The notes under the pieces are model-generated. The model was given only the letters and a program-made list of their open reading frames with translations. It was not told the DNA's origin and searched no databases. The translations under genes and the position numbers were made by a program. Below, one piece after another: positions 5,508-12,831 of a stretch of DNA of 33,914 nucleotides (its first letter is position 1; every line of letters begins with the position of its first letter). This DNA is from a virus. The stretch covers positions 1-33,914 of the IMG/VR virus record IMGVR_UViG_3300035701_000157; one strand, given 5' to 3'.

Positions 5508-5800
5508 TGGATGCTATTTATGGAAACCATACACTTGACTCGATGTCACAAGAATTAGAGACCATAAAAAGAGAAGTTTCTGAGATGAAGGCTATGCTTA
5601 AAGATATTCATACTTTATTAGCCGGGAATCCTATTGACAAAAGTTCGGGAGGCTTATTGCGTGATTTCAAAGAAATGGAAATTAAGTTAGATGACATAAA
5701 GGATCAGCTAAGAAAATACAAATCATATTTTTATGCTCTTGTCACATTAATTGGCGTTGGAGCATTAAAAGTTATCGTTGAATTTTTAACTTCTAAGTAA
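5507..5800 (+). CDS. XhlA-like coiled coil with C-terminal membrane anchor (97 aa)
   Basis: Residues 12-40 and 50-72 are heptad-like (LETIKREVSEMKAMLKDIHT; FKEMEIKLDDIKDQLRKYKS) and residues 74-94 are a single membrane segment (YFYALVTLIGVGALKVIVEF). This plan matches haemolysin XhlA-type proteins that work with holins in phage lysis. A short linker with SSGG separates the two coils. Both ends overlap neighbours through TAATG junctions (5505-5509 and 5798-5802), implying coupled translation with the basic peptide and endolysin that follow. A spanin-like or holin-partner role is inferred. Confidence 0.65.
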   Translation: MDAIYGNHTLDSMSQELETIKREVSEMKAMLKDIHTLLAGNPIDKSSGGLLRDFKEMEIKLDDIKDQLRKYKSYFYALVTLIGVGALKVIVEFLTSK

Positions 5801-5937
5801 TGGCGAAGGCAAAGGTATCAATAGACTCTGCTTATAAAAAGAAGGCAAAGATAAAAGGTGTAGCGTCTAAGACTAAAACGAGTGCGTTAAAGTCAAGTAA
5901 GTTATACAAAAAAGAATATCGAGGGCAAGGGCGATAA
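5800..5937 (+). CDS. Tiny very basic protein (45 aa) between lysis genes
   Basis: Reads MAKAKVSIDSAYKKKAKIKG followed by Ser/Thr/Lys-rich sequence ending YRGQGR; more than a third of residues are Lys or Arg. It is chained on both sides by TAATG overlaps, which supports real translation. It resembles the basic peptides at 2827-3630 in composition and MAK start. No family recognised; a DNA-binding or cell-envelope-active cationic peptide are the two readings the sequence allows. Confidence 0.55.
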   Translation: MAKAKVSIDSAYKKKAKIKGVASKTKTSALKSSKLYKKEYRGQGR

Positions 5938-6356
5938 TGGTAACATCAGCACAAGCATTAAAAAAATATGGAGACCCTACTTTAGAACATAGTATGGTTG
6001 TATGGGATGTTCCTGCTATTTTAGAGGTAGGTATTATTCCTAAAAAACTTTACTGTAATAAAGATATGGTTGCTCCATTATCTCAGTCATTTAAAAACTT
6101 GATAGATACAGGATTCGTAAAAGAATTAAAAACTTTTGATGGATGTTTTAACATTCGTAAAAAACGTGGACTTAATTCTATGAGTTTGCATTCTTGGGGG
6201 ATAGCTATTGATGTAAATGCTGCTTGGAATCAATTAAATATGGTTCCGACATTATCATCAGGATTTGTTAAGTGTTTTACAGATGCAGGATTTGAATGGG
6301 GCGGAACTTGGAAAGGGAGAGTCGATGCTATGCATTTTCAATTAAGATCAATATAA
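5937..6356 (+). CDS. Endolysin: M15-family peptidase
   Basis: Zinc peptidase predicted to cut peptide cross-bridges of peptidoglycan at lysis. The 139 residues hold the M15 (VanY/L-Ala-D-Glu peptidase) signature: SLHSWGIAIDVN (83-94) with zinc ligands His85 and Asp92, and WKGRVDAMHFQL (125-136) with catalytic Asp130 and zinc ligand His133. The length equals a bare catalytic domain; there is no signal peptide and no cell-wall-binding domain, so export would depend on a holin. Neighbours fit: an XhlA-like protein upstream and a two-helix holin-like protein 1 nt downstream. The family call is firm; the exact bond cleaved cannot be read from sequence. Confidence 0.88.
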   Translation: MVTSAQALKKYGDPTLEHSMVVWDVPAILEVGIIPKKLYCNKDMVAPLSQSFKNLIDTGFVKELKTFDGCFNIRKKRGLNSMSLHSWGIAIDVNAAWNQLNMVPTLSSGFVKCFTDAGFEWGGTWKGRVDAMHFQLRSI

Positions 6357-6357
6357 G

Positions 6358-6831
6358 ATGCTTGACGAGAAAAAAAAATTTAAAGACACTAAAGTAGGTA
6401 AGTTTTTAACTCAGAAAGCACCTAAGATTTTAGATAGCGTAGGAGACATACTTCCTTCAAACGGGGTATTCGGCATTGTTAAAAACCTTATTTCATCTTC
6501 AGATGAAATGTCTGCTGAAGATAAAGTTACTGCATTGCAAGAGTTAGATAATTCTATTCAAGCATTTGAGTTAGAAGTAAAAGACAGAGATTCTGCAAGA
6601 TTACGTGAAGTTGAAATGGCAAAGGTGGGGAAGTTTGACTTTCTTTTTTATTTAACGGGGCTTGTAGGGCTTTTTGTTTTTTGTTTTATAGTTTATGCTA
6701 TTGTCTTTCTTCAGATCCCGGAACAAAATAAAGAGATATGGATACATCTTATTGGAATTTCAGAGGGCGTTGTATTATCTATTTTTGGTTACTACTTTGG
6801 CAGTGCTGTTAAAAAAAATGTACATCCATAA
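6358..6831 (+). CDS. Holin-like protein with two C-terminal membrane segments (157 aa)
   Basis: A soluble, charged N-terminal part (1-92; helical around EDKVTALQELDNSIQAFELE) precedes two membrane segments at about 94-118 (FLFYLTGLVGLFVFCFIVYA) and 127-151 (IWIHLIGISEGVVLSIFGYY), ending in VKKNVHP. This layout, and the residues around the second segment (G-x-x-EG-x-x-x-x-x-FGYYFGSA), match holins of the gene-transfer-agent type often paired with M15 endolysins. It starts 1 nt after the endolysin stop. Likely forms the membrane lesion that lets the signal-less endolysin out. Confidence 0.7.
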   Translation: MLDEKKKFKDTKVGKFLTQKAPKILDSVGDILPSNGVFGIVKNLISSSDEMSAEDKVTALQELDNSIQAFELEVKDRDSARLREVEMAKVGKFDFLFYLTGLVGLFVFCFIVYAIVFLQIPEQNKEIWIHLIGISEGVVLSIFGYYFGSAVKKNVHP

Positions 6832-6837
6832 AAACAC

Positions 6838-6845
6838 TATATTTG
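6838..6845 (+). promoter_or_regulatory. Bacteroidota-type -7 box before the accessory block
   Basis: TATATTTG ends 21 nt before the ATG at 6867, within the only gap after the lysis cassette. The leader continues into AAAATCAAATCAAATG, nearly the same as before groEL and the scaffold. No good TTG at -33. Confidence 0.5.
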
Positions 6846-6866
6846 TAAAAATTAAAATCAAATCAA

Positions 6867-7103
6867 ATGTCAAAAACATTTTTATTGCAAGAAGAGCTTG
6901 TTAAAATTAAAGAAATGAACAATGAATTTACAAAAGCTAAAATAGCTATTGGAGATTTAGAAATGCAAAAGCATAATATTTTAAAATCAATTGAATTGTT
7001 AAAAGCAGATTTTGCTACACACGAGATGGAGTTGATTAGCAAGTATGGTCAAGATGCAGTTATCAATATTCAAACAGGCGAGGTATCAAAAAAAGAAAAT
7101 TAA
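6867..7103 (+). CDS. Small coiled-coil protein (78 aa)
   Basis: A continuous predicted helix (LLQEELVKIKEMNNEFTKAK, DLEMQKHNILKSIELLKADF) is followed by KYGQDAVINIQTGEVSKKEN. The closing YGxDAxINIQTGEV signature is one I recall from small proteins of flavobacterial phages, function unknown. It is first after a -7 box and begins with the AATCAAATG-type leader. The helical part would suit oligomerisation or chaperoning of a partner. The next gene starts 1 nt past its stop. Confidence 0.65.
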   Translation: MSKTFLLQEELVKIKEMNNEFTKAKIAIGDLEMQKHNILKSIELLKADFATHEMELISKYGQDAVINIQTGEVSKKEN

Positions 7104-7104
7104 T

Positions 7105-7446
7105 ATGACACCGGGAAAGTTTATCGGAACATTATTCCATTCAAGAGATGCGATGCATATTGCACATCTTCAGACGACATCGTTTGCAGAACATAAAGCG
7201 TTAAATGGATATTATGATTCAATTCTTGATTTGACTGATACGTTTACAGAAACGTATTTTGGTCAAAATAAAAGAGTTGAGATTGTAATACCTGAAGCAA
7301 AAGTTCTTGATTCGACTGCTCACTTGAAAGAATTGCTATCAATTCTTAATTTAGAGAGAAGTAATTACTCTTCTGAACTTCAGAATATTATCGATGAGAT
7401 GCTTGGCTTGATAGATAAGACATTATATCTTCTAACTTTAAACTAA
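7105..7446 (+). CDS. Ferritin-like helical phage protein (113 aa)
   Basis: I chose the ATG at 7105, just after the TAA of the preceding gene; an upstream in-frame ATG at 7045 lies inside that gene and adds an unlikely basic leader. The protein is all-helical with a His-rich first half: TLFHSRDAMHIAHLQT (9-24), then FAEHKALNGYYDSILDLTDT (27-46). His12, His18, His21, His30 and acidic residues on the next helix are placed as in ferritin/Dps-like or DUF5856-like phage proteins. Whether iron is bound cannot be decided, as the canonical Glu-x-x-His pairs are incomplete. Neighbours are structural or accessory genes. Confidence 0.6.
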   Translation: MTPGKFIGTLFHSRDAMHIAHLQTTSFAEHKALNGYYDSILDLTDTFTETYFGQNKRVEIVIPEAKVLDSTAHLKELLSILNLERSNYSSELQNIIDEMLGLIDKTLYLLTLN

Positions 7447-7453
7447 TAATAAA

Positions 7454-8482
7454 ATGGCTAAGATAAGTTCATACGTCAACGATAGCCTTGTCACTCTGAG
7501 TGACAGGTTAATAGGTAGCGACAATGAGAACGCTAATCAGACTAAGAACTACTTAGTTGGAGACATTATCGCTCTTGCTCAATCTTCACTGCAAGGGATT
7601 TTTGTTCCATATATCGGAGCAGTACAAGACGTTAACATAGGTTTGCATAACTTATTTGCTACAGAAGTTATATGTAATCTTGCTCTTTATGCTCCTACTA
7701 TAACTTCAAGTTCTATTATTTACGCAGCATCTATTGTAAATTTATCGCCTAATCCAAATCTTTTTGTAGGCACTGATTCAAATTCAGTAGGATTAATGGC
7801 AGATTCAGTAAATAATCTTATTAGTATTGGAGATGTATTTGGAACTAGTAATTCTTGCACAGTCAGTATTGATGATTCCAATAATTTTATAGTTTTTTCA
7901 AATGGAAGTTTTAATATGGATGGGGTTCCCGGATATTCGGGAGATATATTAATTAGTAATGCAGCAGGTGTAACGCCAACATGGAAACCTTTTAGCGATA
8001 TTTATCTTCTTCCTTATTTAGCAGCACACTCTTATGTACAGCAAACTGCTGCCTTAGTAAATACAGGATATCCGATGACATTTGTGTCTACTGATCTAAC
8101 AAGTGGCATAACAATTACTAATAATGTGGGATTGCTACCTACAAGAATTACCTTTACAGAATCAGGCAAGTACAATATTCAGTTTTCTGTTCAATTTCAA
8201 AGGACGACAGGAGGTGCTTCTGCCGTAGCCGATGTTTGGTTTAGAAAAGGAGGCGCAGATATACTTTCATCGAATAGAAGCGTAAACTTACAAGCAAATG
8301 CAGGATATGTATTATCGTCTTGGAATTTTTTTACAGATATTAATGTTGAGTCGGCAAATCCTTATGTTGAAATTATGTGGGCTGTTACCGATATAAATAT
8401 TATTATAGCAGCAGCTTTAGTAAATGCAGTACATCCGGCTACTCCCTCTGTTATCGTAACGGTAAGCAAGGTTTCTTCATAA
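7454..8482 (+). CDS. Fiber or spike protein with C1q/TNF-like C-terminal domain (342 aa)
   Basis: The N terminus (ISSYVNDSLVTLSDRLIGSD, then NANQTKNYLVGDIIAL) is the head- or tail-binding segment common to fibers of Bacteroidota phages. The middle (about 60-185) is Ser/Asn/Thr-rich and beta-repetitive. Residues 192-342 form a probable jelly-roll tip of the C1q/TNF type: FTESGKYNIQFSVQFQ, a hydrophobic core strand pattern, and a final VIVTVSKVSS. Such tips trimerise and bind host surface sugars or proteins. Whether it sits on the head or tail is not visible; its location well away from the tail genes suggests a separate fiber. It may therefore be a host-range determinant. Confidence 0.7.
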   Translation: MAKISSYVNDSLVTLSDRLIGSDNENANQTKNYLVGDIIALAQSSLQGIFVPYIGAVQDVNIGLHNLFATEVICNLALYAPTITSSSIIYAASIVNLSPNPNLFVGTDSNSVGLMADSVNNLISIGDVFGTSNSCTVSIDDSNNFIVFSNGSFNMDGVPGYSGDILISNAAGVTPTWKPFSDIYLLPYLAAHSYVQQTAALVNTGYPMTFVSTDLTSGITITNNVGLLPTRITFTESGKYNIQFSVQFQRTTGGASAVADVWFRKGGADILSSNRSVNLQANAGYVLSSWNFFTDINVESANPYVEIMWAVTDINIIIAAALVNAVHPATPSVIVTVSKVSS

Positions 8483-8710
8483 ATGGATGTAAGGAAGATT
8501 GCGGTTGGTCCCGACTATAAGAATGGCGCAATGCACTATATTATAGGGCAGAAAGTTCTTAATGATACAAACGAAATCTATCTTATTAAGTTTGATCTTA
8601 ATAAAAATTCAATACTCATTTACATTATAAACAAAAAGAAAGAAATTGTGTTATGGAAAGAGTTTAGCTCATCTATGCCAATCTCTATCGAGTACAATAT
8701 AAGCTATTAA
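8483..8710 (+). CDS. Conserved small phage protein with PDYKNGAMHY motif (75 aa)
   Basis: Opens MDVRKIAVGPDYKNGAMHYI and closes with VLWKEFSSSMPISIEYNISY. This pattern (VGPDYKNGAMHYxxGQ at the start, LWKEF...MPISIEY at the end) is one I know from many Bacteroidota and marine phages as a short protein of unknown function. It abuts the fiber gene with no gap and overlaps the next gene by one base (TAATG). The strand-rich sequence without Cys suggests a small beta fold. An assembly helper for the fiber is a guess from position only. Confidence 0.65.
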   Translation: MDVRKIAVGPDYKNGAMHYIIGQKVLNDTNEIYLIKFDLNKNSILIYIINKKKEIVLWKEFSSSMPISIEYNISY

Positions 8711-9273
8711 TGAAATCACCATTTTATTTCATTGTTAAACCTAGCAATGGAAAGAGGTACGACAATACAAAGGAGATAGGAGGGATAGAATTAATAGTAA
8801 GTACGTCAGAAGAAGATCACAAATTTTCTAATAGATATGCTGACGTTATTGAAGTTCCTGTTGGGTATAAAGGTCCTATACAAAAAGGAGATATTTTACT
8901 TGTCCATCATAATGCGTTTAAGTTTTATAACGATATAAAAGGTAGGCAAAAAAGCGGAAGATCTTTTTTTAGGGATGACATTTTTCTTATTGATGAGGAG
9001 CAATTTTTTCTTTATAAAAGCGGGTCCACGTGGAATGCTTATGATAAATATTGTTTTGTAAAGCCAATGGATGCCGTTGATTCTTATATAAAAAAACCTT
9101 TTTCTGAAGAGCCATTGATGGGGATAATGAAGTATCCTAACGATTATTTAATTAGTTGCGGTATAAAAGAAGGAGACCACGTATGTTTTTCTCCTGACAG
9201 TGAGTATGAGTTTAATGTTGATGGGGAGAAACTATACAGAATGTATGACCATCAAATAACTATTAAGCTATGA
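8710..9273 (+). CDS. Tandem GroES-like (Cpn10-fold) protein (187 aa)
   Basis: The first half aligns by eye with this phage's own GroES: ELIVSTSEEDHKFSNRY (27-43) against GLILSGEDTNQLRY, and VIEVPVGYKGPIQKGDILLV (46-65) against VIAPGTDVAAIQKDDII. The second half (about 112-187) repeats the plan: YCFVKPMD, a GIMKYPNDYLIS strand, GIKEGDHVCF (151-160), then the Cpn10-like ending FNVDGEKLYRMYDHQI. So two GroES-like barrels appear fused. T4 gp31-type viral co-chaperonins show that the fold can diverge, but a tandem form would not make an ordinary heptamer. It could also be a structural protein that borrowed the fold. Overlaps neighbours at both ends (TAATG; 4 nt with the next gene). Confidence 0.6.
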   Translation: MKSPFYFIVKPSNGKRYDNTKEIGGIELIVSTSEEDHKFSNRYADVIEVPVGYKGPIQKGDILLVHHNAFKFYNDIKGRQKSGRSFFRDDIFLIDEEQFFLYKSGSTWNAYDKYCFVKPMDAVDSYIKKPFSEEPLMGIMKYPNDYLISCGIKEGDHVCFSPDSEYEFNVDGEKLYRMYDHQITIKL

Positions 9274-9836
9274 TAAATGTAATTGACAACTTTTTAGATG
9301 ACAATACATATAAGATAACTTACGATAAGTTAAGTTCAAATAACTTTAAGGAAGTTCCTGTAGGAGATAAGTCATTTTGGGTTCAATCTAGCACTCCTGA
9401 TTTTGATGCGTTAATCTTAGATAAAATCAGCAGGGCTGAAGGTATAAAAAGAAAAAATATATTTAGCTTCTTCAGGGTAGCTACCGATAAGGTAGATACG
9501 GATTGGAGGATTCATTCTGATGCTATTATAAATGGGGAAAGACCTGAAAGGGCATTAGTTCTTTATCTGTCTCCATCTACTATGAAGGGGTTACATGGCA
9601 CGGCATTTTGGAAACACAAAGAACTTGGAGATTGTTTACTTGAAGATATTTCTTTTGAAGAATATGATAAGGTACTTTTGAATGAGTCAAATAATATAGA
9701 GAAGTGGGAATTACATTCAGTTATAGGTTATAAAATTAATCGGGCTGTATGTTATCCTTGTAATTACTTCCATAGCAAATATCCAAATGTAGGATGGACC
9801 GGGGGGAGGATGGTGTACGTAATGTTTTATAAATAA
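9270..9836 (+). CDS. 2OG-Fe(II) oxygenase-like protein (188 aa)
   Basis: Predicted double-stranded beta-helix oxygenase that would use 2-oxoglutarate and Fe(II). The triad is visible: WRIHSD (79-84) gives His82 and Asp84, and YFHSKYP (166-172) gives His168; Arg180 in GGRMVYVMF is placed to bind 2-oxoglutarate. Between them ALVLYLSP and LHGTAFWKH fit the core strands. Length suits a single-domain phage oxygenase. The substrate is unknown; virion protein, nucleic acid or host-surface hydroxylation are possible. The start overlaps the tandem GroES-like gene by 4 nt, and the next gene is its degenerate paralogue. Confidence 0.75.
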   Translation: MINVIDNFLDDNTYKITYDKLSSNNFKEVPVGDKSFWVQSSTPDFDALILDKISRAEGIKRKNIFSFFRVATDKVDTDWRIHSDAIINGERPERALVLYLSPSTMKGLHGTAFWKHKELGDCLLEDISFEEYDKVLLNESNNIEKWELHSVIGYKINRAVCYPCNYFHSKYPNVGWTGGRMVYVMFYK

Positions 9837-9853
9837 AATAAAATCAAATAAAA

Positions 9854-10330
9854 ATGAATCTAATTACTTTTGACAACATTGTCAAAGACCCTGAACAGTA
9901 TGTAAAAGAAATTGAAACATACGGCTTTCAAGAAATTGCAAGTGGGGAAAAAACATTTAGCAACATACAACCAAGAGGAAACGATGATGAATTTGCTAAA
10001 TTTATGCTTACCTTGTTTCCGGGATATAAAATCAAATGGAATGTAATAAGAAAGTCGGACCCAAGCGACTCTTCTAATAGGCTAAACCTTGATGGGATGA
10101 CAGGAGATATTACCGCTATTCTTTCTTTAACAGATACCGAAAAGGATAGAGTAGAAGGGATTGTTCTTTTTGATGAAGATCACAATGTGCTTTGTACGAC
10201 TTATTTAAAGTTTAATAGGATGATTGCTTTTGATGCAACTGCTATTAAAGATAAAAATGCGTATGAACTAATAGCAAAAAAAGAAACGGTTAAATTAAGT
10301 CAAATAATATTCTTAGAAGAAAATGAGTAA
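9854..10330 (+). CDS. Degenerate paralogue of the 2OG oxygenase, metal site lost (158 aa)
   Basis: GFQEIASGEKTFSNIQ (24-39) parallels NFKEVPVGDKSFWVQ of the preceding protein, and NRLNLDGMTGDITAILSLTD (75-94) matches its WRIHSDAII...ALVLYLSP region, but the first His is Asn78 and only Asp80 remains. The second ligand His is missing (NRMIAFDATAIKDKNAYEL). Without the HxD...H triad it cannot hold iron in the usual way, so a binding, scaffold or regulatory role is likely. It starts after AAATCAAATAAAAATG and overlaps the next gene by 8 nt. Good codon structure argues against a pseudogene. Confidence 0.6.
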   Translation: MNLITFDNIVKDPEQYVKEIETYGFQEIASGEKTFSNIQPRGNDDEFAKFMLTLFPGYKIKWNVIRKSDPSDSSNRLNLDGMTGDITAILSLTDTEKDRVEGIVLFDEDHNVLCTTYLKFNRMIAFDATAIKDKNAYELIAKKETVKLSQIIFLEENE

Positions 10331-10604
10331 GGAGATAAAGTTAAGAATAATTCAAGCAGGACATAAAGCCGTACAAGAGCTTATTAAAGTTGCAGAAGAG
10401 TGTATTCTAAAGCCTGACCAAGAGGGTGATGATTTGTCTGCTGATAAATTAAAGAATGCTGCAGCGACTAAAAAGTTGGCAATATTTGATGCCTTTGAGA
10501 TCCTCAATAGGATTGAGACTGAAAAAGAAAATATTGATGCAATAGACAAAGGAATAAATGTAACTGATTCAAAACAAGGATTTGCAGAACGACGTTCAAA
10601 ATAG
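10323..10604 (+). CDS. Helical protein upstream of TerL (93 aa), candidate small terminase
   Basis: Nearly all-helical: KAVQELIKVAEECILKPDQE, then LKNAAATKKLAIFDAFEILN and RIETEKENIDAID. The DKLKNAAATKKLAIFDAFEIL stretch is one I recall from proteins preceding terminase in Bacteroidota phages. It overlaps the presumed terL start by 23 nt, so translation may be coupled. Position suits a small terminase subunit, but no helix-turn-helix is obvious, so that role is inferred from gene order. Confidence 0.55.
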   Translation: MSKEIKLRIIQAGHKAVQELIKVAEECILKPDQEGDDLSADKLKNAAATKKLAIFDAFEILNRIETEKENIDAIDKGINVTDSKQGFAERRSK

Positions 10605-12831
10605 AGAGTTATACAGGGTACTATATGACTACATACCTGCTAATGTTATTTCAAACAAGAACAGGGGGATGTCATGGGCTTATGGATATGATGACAAGTA
10701 CAATATGGTTGTTATTTCTAAGACAGGTCAAATTGGAGATATTATAAGTATTTCGGGATTAGTTATTGCATTGCCTTTTGCGCCTAAGACCTGTCTTCAA
10801 AGACATATTAAGCCATCTGAACAATATTGGGAAAGAAAAGAGTATCCAAGCGAACTTTCTAAAATTCAATCTATATTTCATTGGAATGAAATGCCTTCTC
10901 AATTTAAAAACAAATGGGTAGACTATATTGAGCAACAGTTTGATTGTAGAGATCAAGGCTTTTGGTTTATGAACAATGGAGTTAAGACATATATAACGGG
11001 GTCTCATTGGATGTATCTTCAGTGGGCAAGTATTGATATTGGGTATCCTGACTTTAGAGAAGCTAATCGTATCTATTGGATTTTTTGGGAGGCGTGCAGG
11101 GCAGACTTTAGATCATTTGGAATGATATATCTTAAGATAAGACGATCAGGATTTTCATTTATGTCATCATCTGAGTGTATTAATATCGGAACGCTTGCAA
11201 GAGATGCGAGGGTTGGCATACTTTCAAAGACAGGTGCTGATGCTAAAAAAATGTTTACAGATAAAGTTGTTCCTATAAATAGTAGACTTCCTTTCTTTTT
11301 CAAACCTGTGATGGATGGTATGGATAAGCCAAAAACAGAATTAGCATTTCGTTTACCGGCATCTAAGATTACAAAGAAGAATATGTATGATACCACCAAT
11401 AATGAAGTTGATGGACTAGATACTACAATAGATTGGAAGAATACAGAAGACAACTCTTATGATGGAGAAAAGTTATTGTTTTTGGCTCATGATGAAAGCG
11501 GTAAATGGACTAAGCCTGTAAATATCAAGGAGAATTGGAGGGTTACTAAGACTTGTCTAAGATTAGGATCTAAAATCATTGGGAAGTGTATGATGGGGTC
11601 TACCTCAAATGCATTAGCTAAAGGAGGTCAGAATTTCAAAGATATATATGAAGATTCACGTATTACTACTCGTAATGCTAATGGTCAGACTAAATCAGGC
11701 TTATATGCTTTATTCATTCCTATGGAATGGAATATGGAAGGGTTCATTGACCTTTATGGCTTTCCTGTATTTAGAAAGCCTAAAGATAAAGTAGCGGGAG
11801 TCGATAAAGGATGGATAAAAAATGGGGCAATTGATTATTGGGAGGCTGAGGTAGATTCTTTAAAAAGCGATTCAGATGCATTGAATGAATTTTATCGTCA
11901 ATTTCCAAGAACGGAATCTCACGCATTTAGAGATGAAAGCAAACAGGCTTTGTTTAACCTTACTAAGATATACCATCAGATTGATTATAATGACTCAATG
12001 ATTAAAGAGCATTATATTACTCGTGGATCTTTTAGTTGGAAGGATGGGATAAAAGACACGCAAGTAATATGGTCTCCCGACAAAAACGGAAGGTTCTATT
12101 GCAGTTGGTTTCCACCTAAGCATCTTCAAAACAATATCCATACAAAATTAGGCATTAAGTATGCAGGCAATGAGCATATAGGGTCTTTTGGCTGCGATAG
12201 TTACGATATATCTGCTGTTGTAGATGGAAGGGGCTCAAACGGTTCTTTGCACGGACTTACAAAATTTCATATGGATGAAGGTCCTGTAAATGAATTTTTC
12301 TTAGAATACATTGCTCGTCCTCAAACAGCGGAGATATTTTTTGAAGAAGTTCTTATGGCGTGTGTATTTTTTGGAATGCCTATTCTTATAGAGAATAACA
12401 AGCCACGTCTTTTATATCATATGAAGAATAGAGGATATAGAGGATTCTGTTTAAACAGACCTGATAAACAATATTCAAAATTATCAAAAACAGAAAAAGA
12501 GCTTGGAGGAATACCAAACACCTCTGAAGATGTTAAGCAAGCTCACGCAGCAGCAATAGAGTCTTATATTGAAAAGCATATAGGATTAGATTTACAAGGC
12601 AAGTATAGAGATCCCGAAGAGATGGGAACAATGCCTTTTACAAGGACGTTAGAGGATTGGGCGAAGTTTGACATTAACGATAGAACAAAATATGACGCAT
12701 CTATTAGCTCAGGATTAGCTATAATGGCTAACCAAAAACACCTATATATGCCTGAAAAAAAAGAATCAACAATTAGTATTAACTTCGCAAGATATAAACA
12801 GGATGGTAACTTAAGCCAATTGATACGATGA
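10582..12831 (+). CDS. terL: Terminase large subunit (TerL), DNA packaging motor
   Basis: ATPase plus nuclease that pumps and cuts phage DNA. The ATPase part shows a Walker A-like LKIRRSGFSFMSSS (184-197) without the canonical GK[ST], and Walker B KLLFLAHDES (297-306) with Asp304-Glu305. The nuclease part shows Asp539 in FGCDSYD, Glu604 in ILIENNKP and Asp705 in TKYDASISSGLAIMA. At 749 residues it is long, as in crAss-like phages. No ATG exists before residue 30; the assigned start is TTG at 10582 because KTGQIGDI and preceding residues look like genuine N-terminal sequence. ATG at 10669 is the fallback. The stop overlaps the portal start as ATGA. Confidence 0.85.
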   Translation: MQNDVQNRELYRVLYDYIPANVISNKNRGMSWAYGYDDKYNMVVISKTGQIGDIISISGLVIALPFAPKTCLQRHIKPSEQYWERKEYPSELSKIQSIFHWNEMPSQFKNKWVDYIEQQFDCRDQGFWFMNNGVKTYITGSHWMYLQWASIDIGYPDFREANRIYWIFWEACRADFRSFGMIYLKIRRSGFSFMSSSECINIGTLARDARVGILSKTGADAKKMFTDKVVPINSRLPFFFKPVMDGMDKPKTELAFRLPASKITKKNMYDTTNNEVDGLDTTIDWKNTEDNSYDGEKLLFLAHDESGKWTKPVNIKENWRVTKTCLRLGSKIIGKCMMGSTSNALAKGGQNFKDIYEDSRITTRNANGQTKSGLYALFIPMEWNMEGFIDLYGFPVFRKPKDKVAGVDKGWIKNGAIDYWEAEVDSLKSDSDALNEFYRQFPRTESHAFRDESKQALFNLTKIYHQIDYNDSMIKEHYITRGSFSWKDGIKDTQVIWSPDKNGRFYCSWFPPKHLQNNIHTKLGIKYAGNEHIGSFGCDSYDISAVVDGRGSNGSLHGLTKFHMDEGPVNEFFLEYIARPQTAEIFFEEVLMACVFFGMPILIENNKPRLLYHMKNRGYRGFCLNRPDKQYSKLSKTEKELGGIPNTSEDVKQAHAAAIESYIEKHIGLDLQGKYRDPEEMGTMPFTRTLEDWAKFDINDRTKYDASISSGLAIMANQKHLYMPEKKESTISINFARYKQDGNLSQLIR

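Noticed and set aside
7045-7104. Upstream start for the ferritin-like gene
   Set aside because: It would place 20 extra residues inside the preceding gene. The ATG at 7105 directly after the previous stop fits the spacing style of this genome.
11073-11453. Minus-strand frame opposite terL
   Set aside because: It overlaps the TerL ATPase region, whose motifs are convincing; no promoter or leader precedes it.
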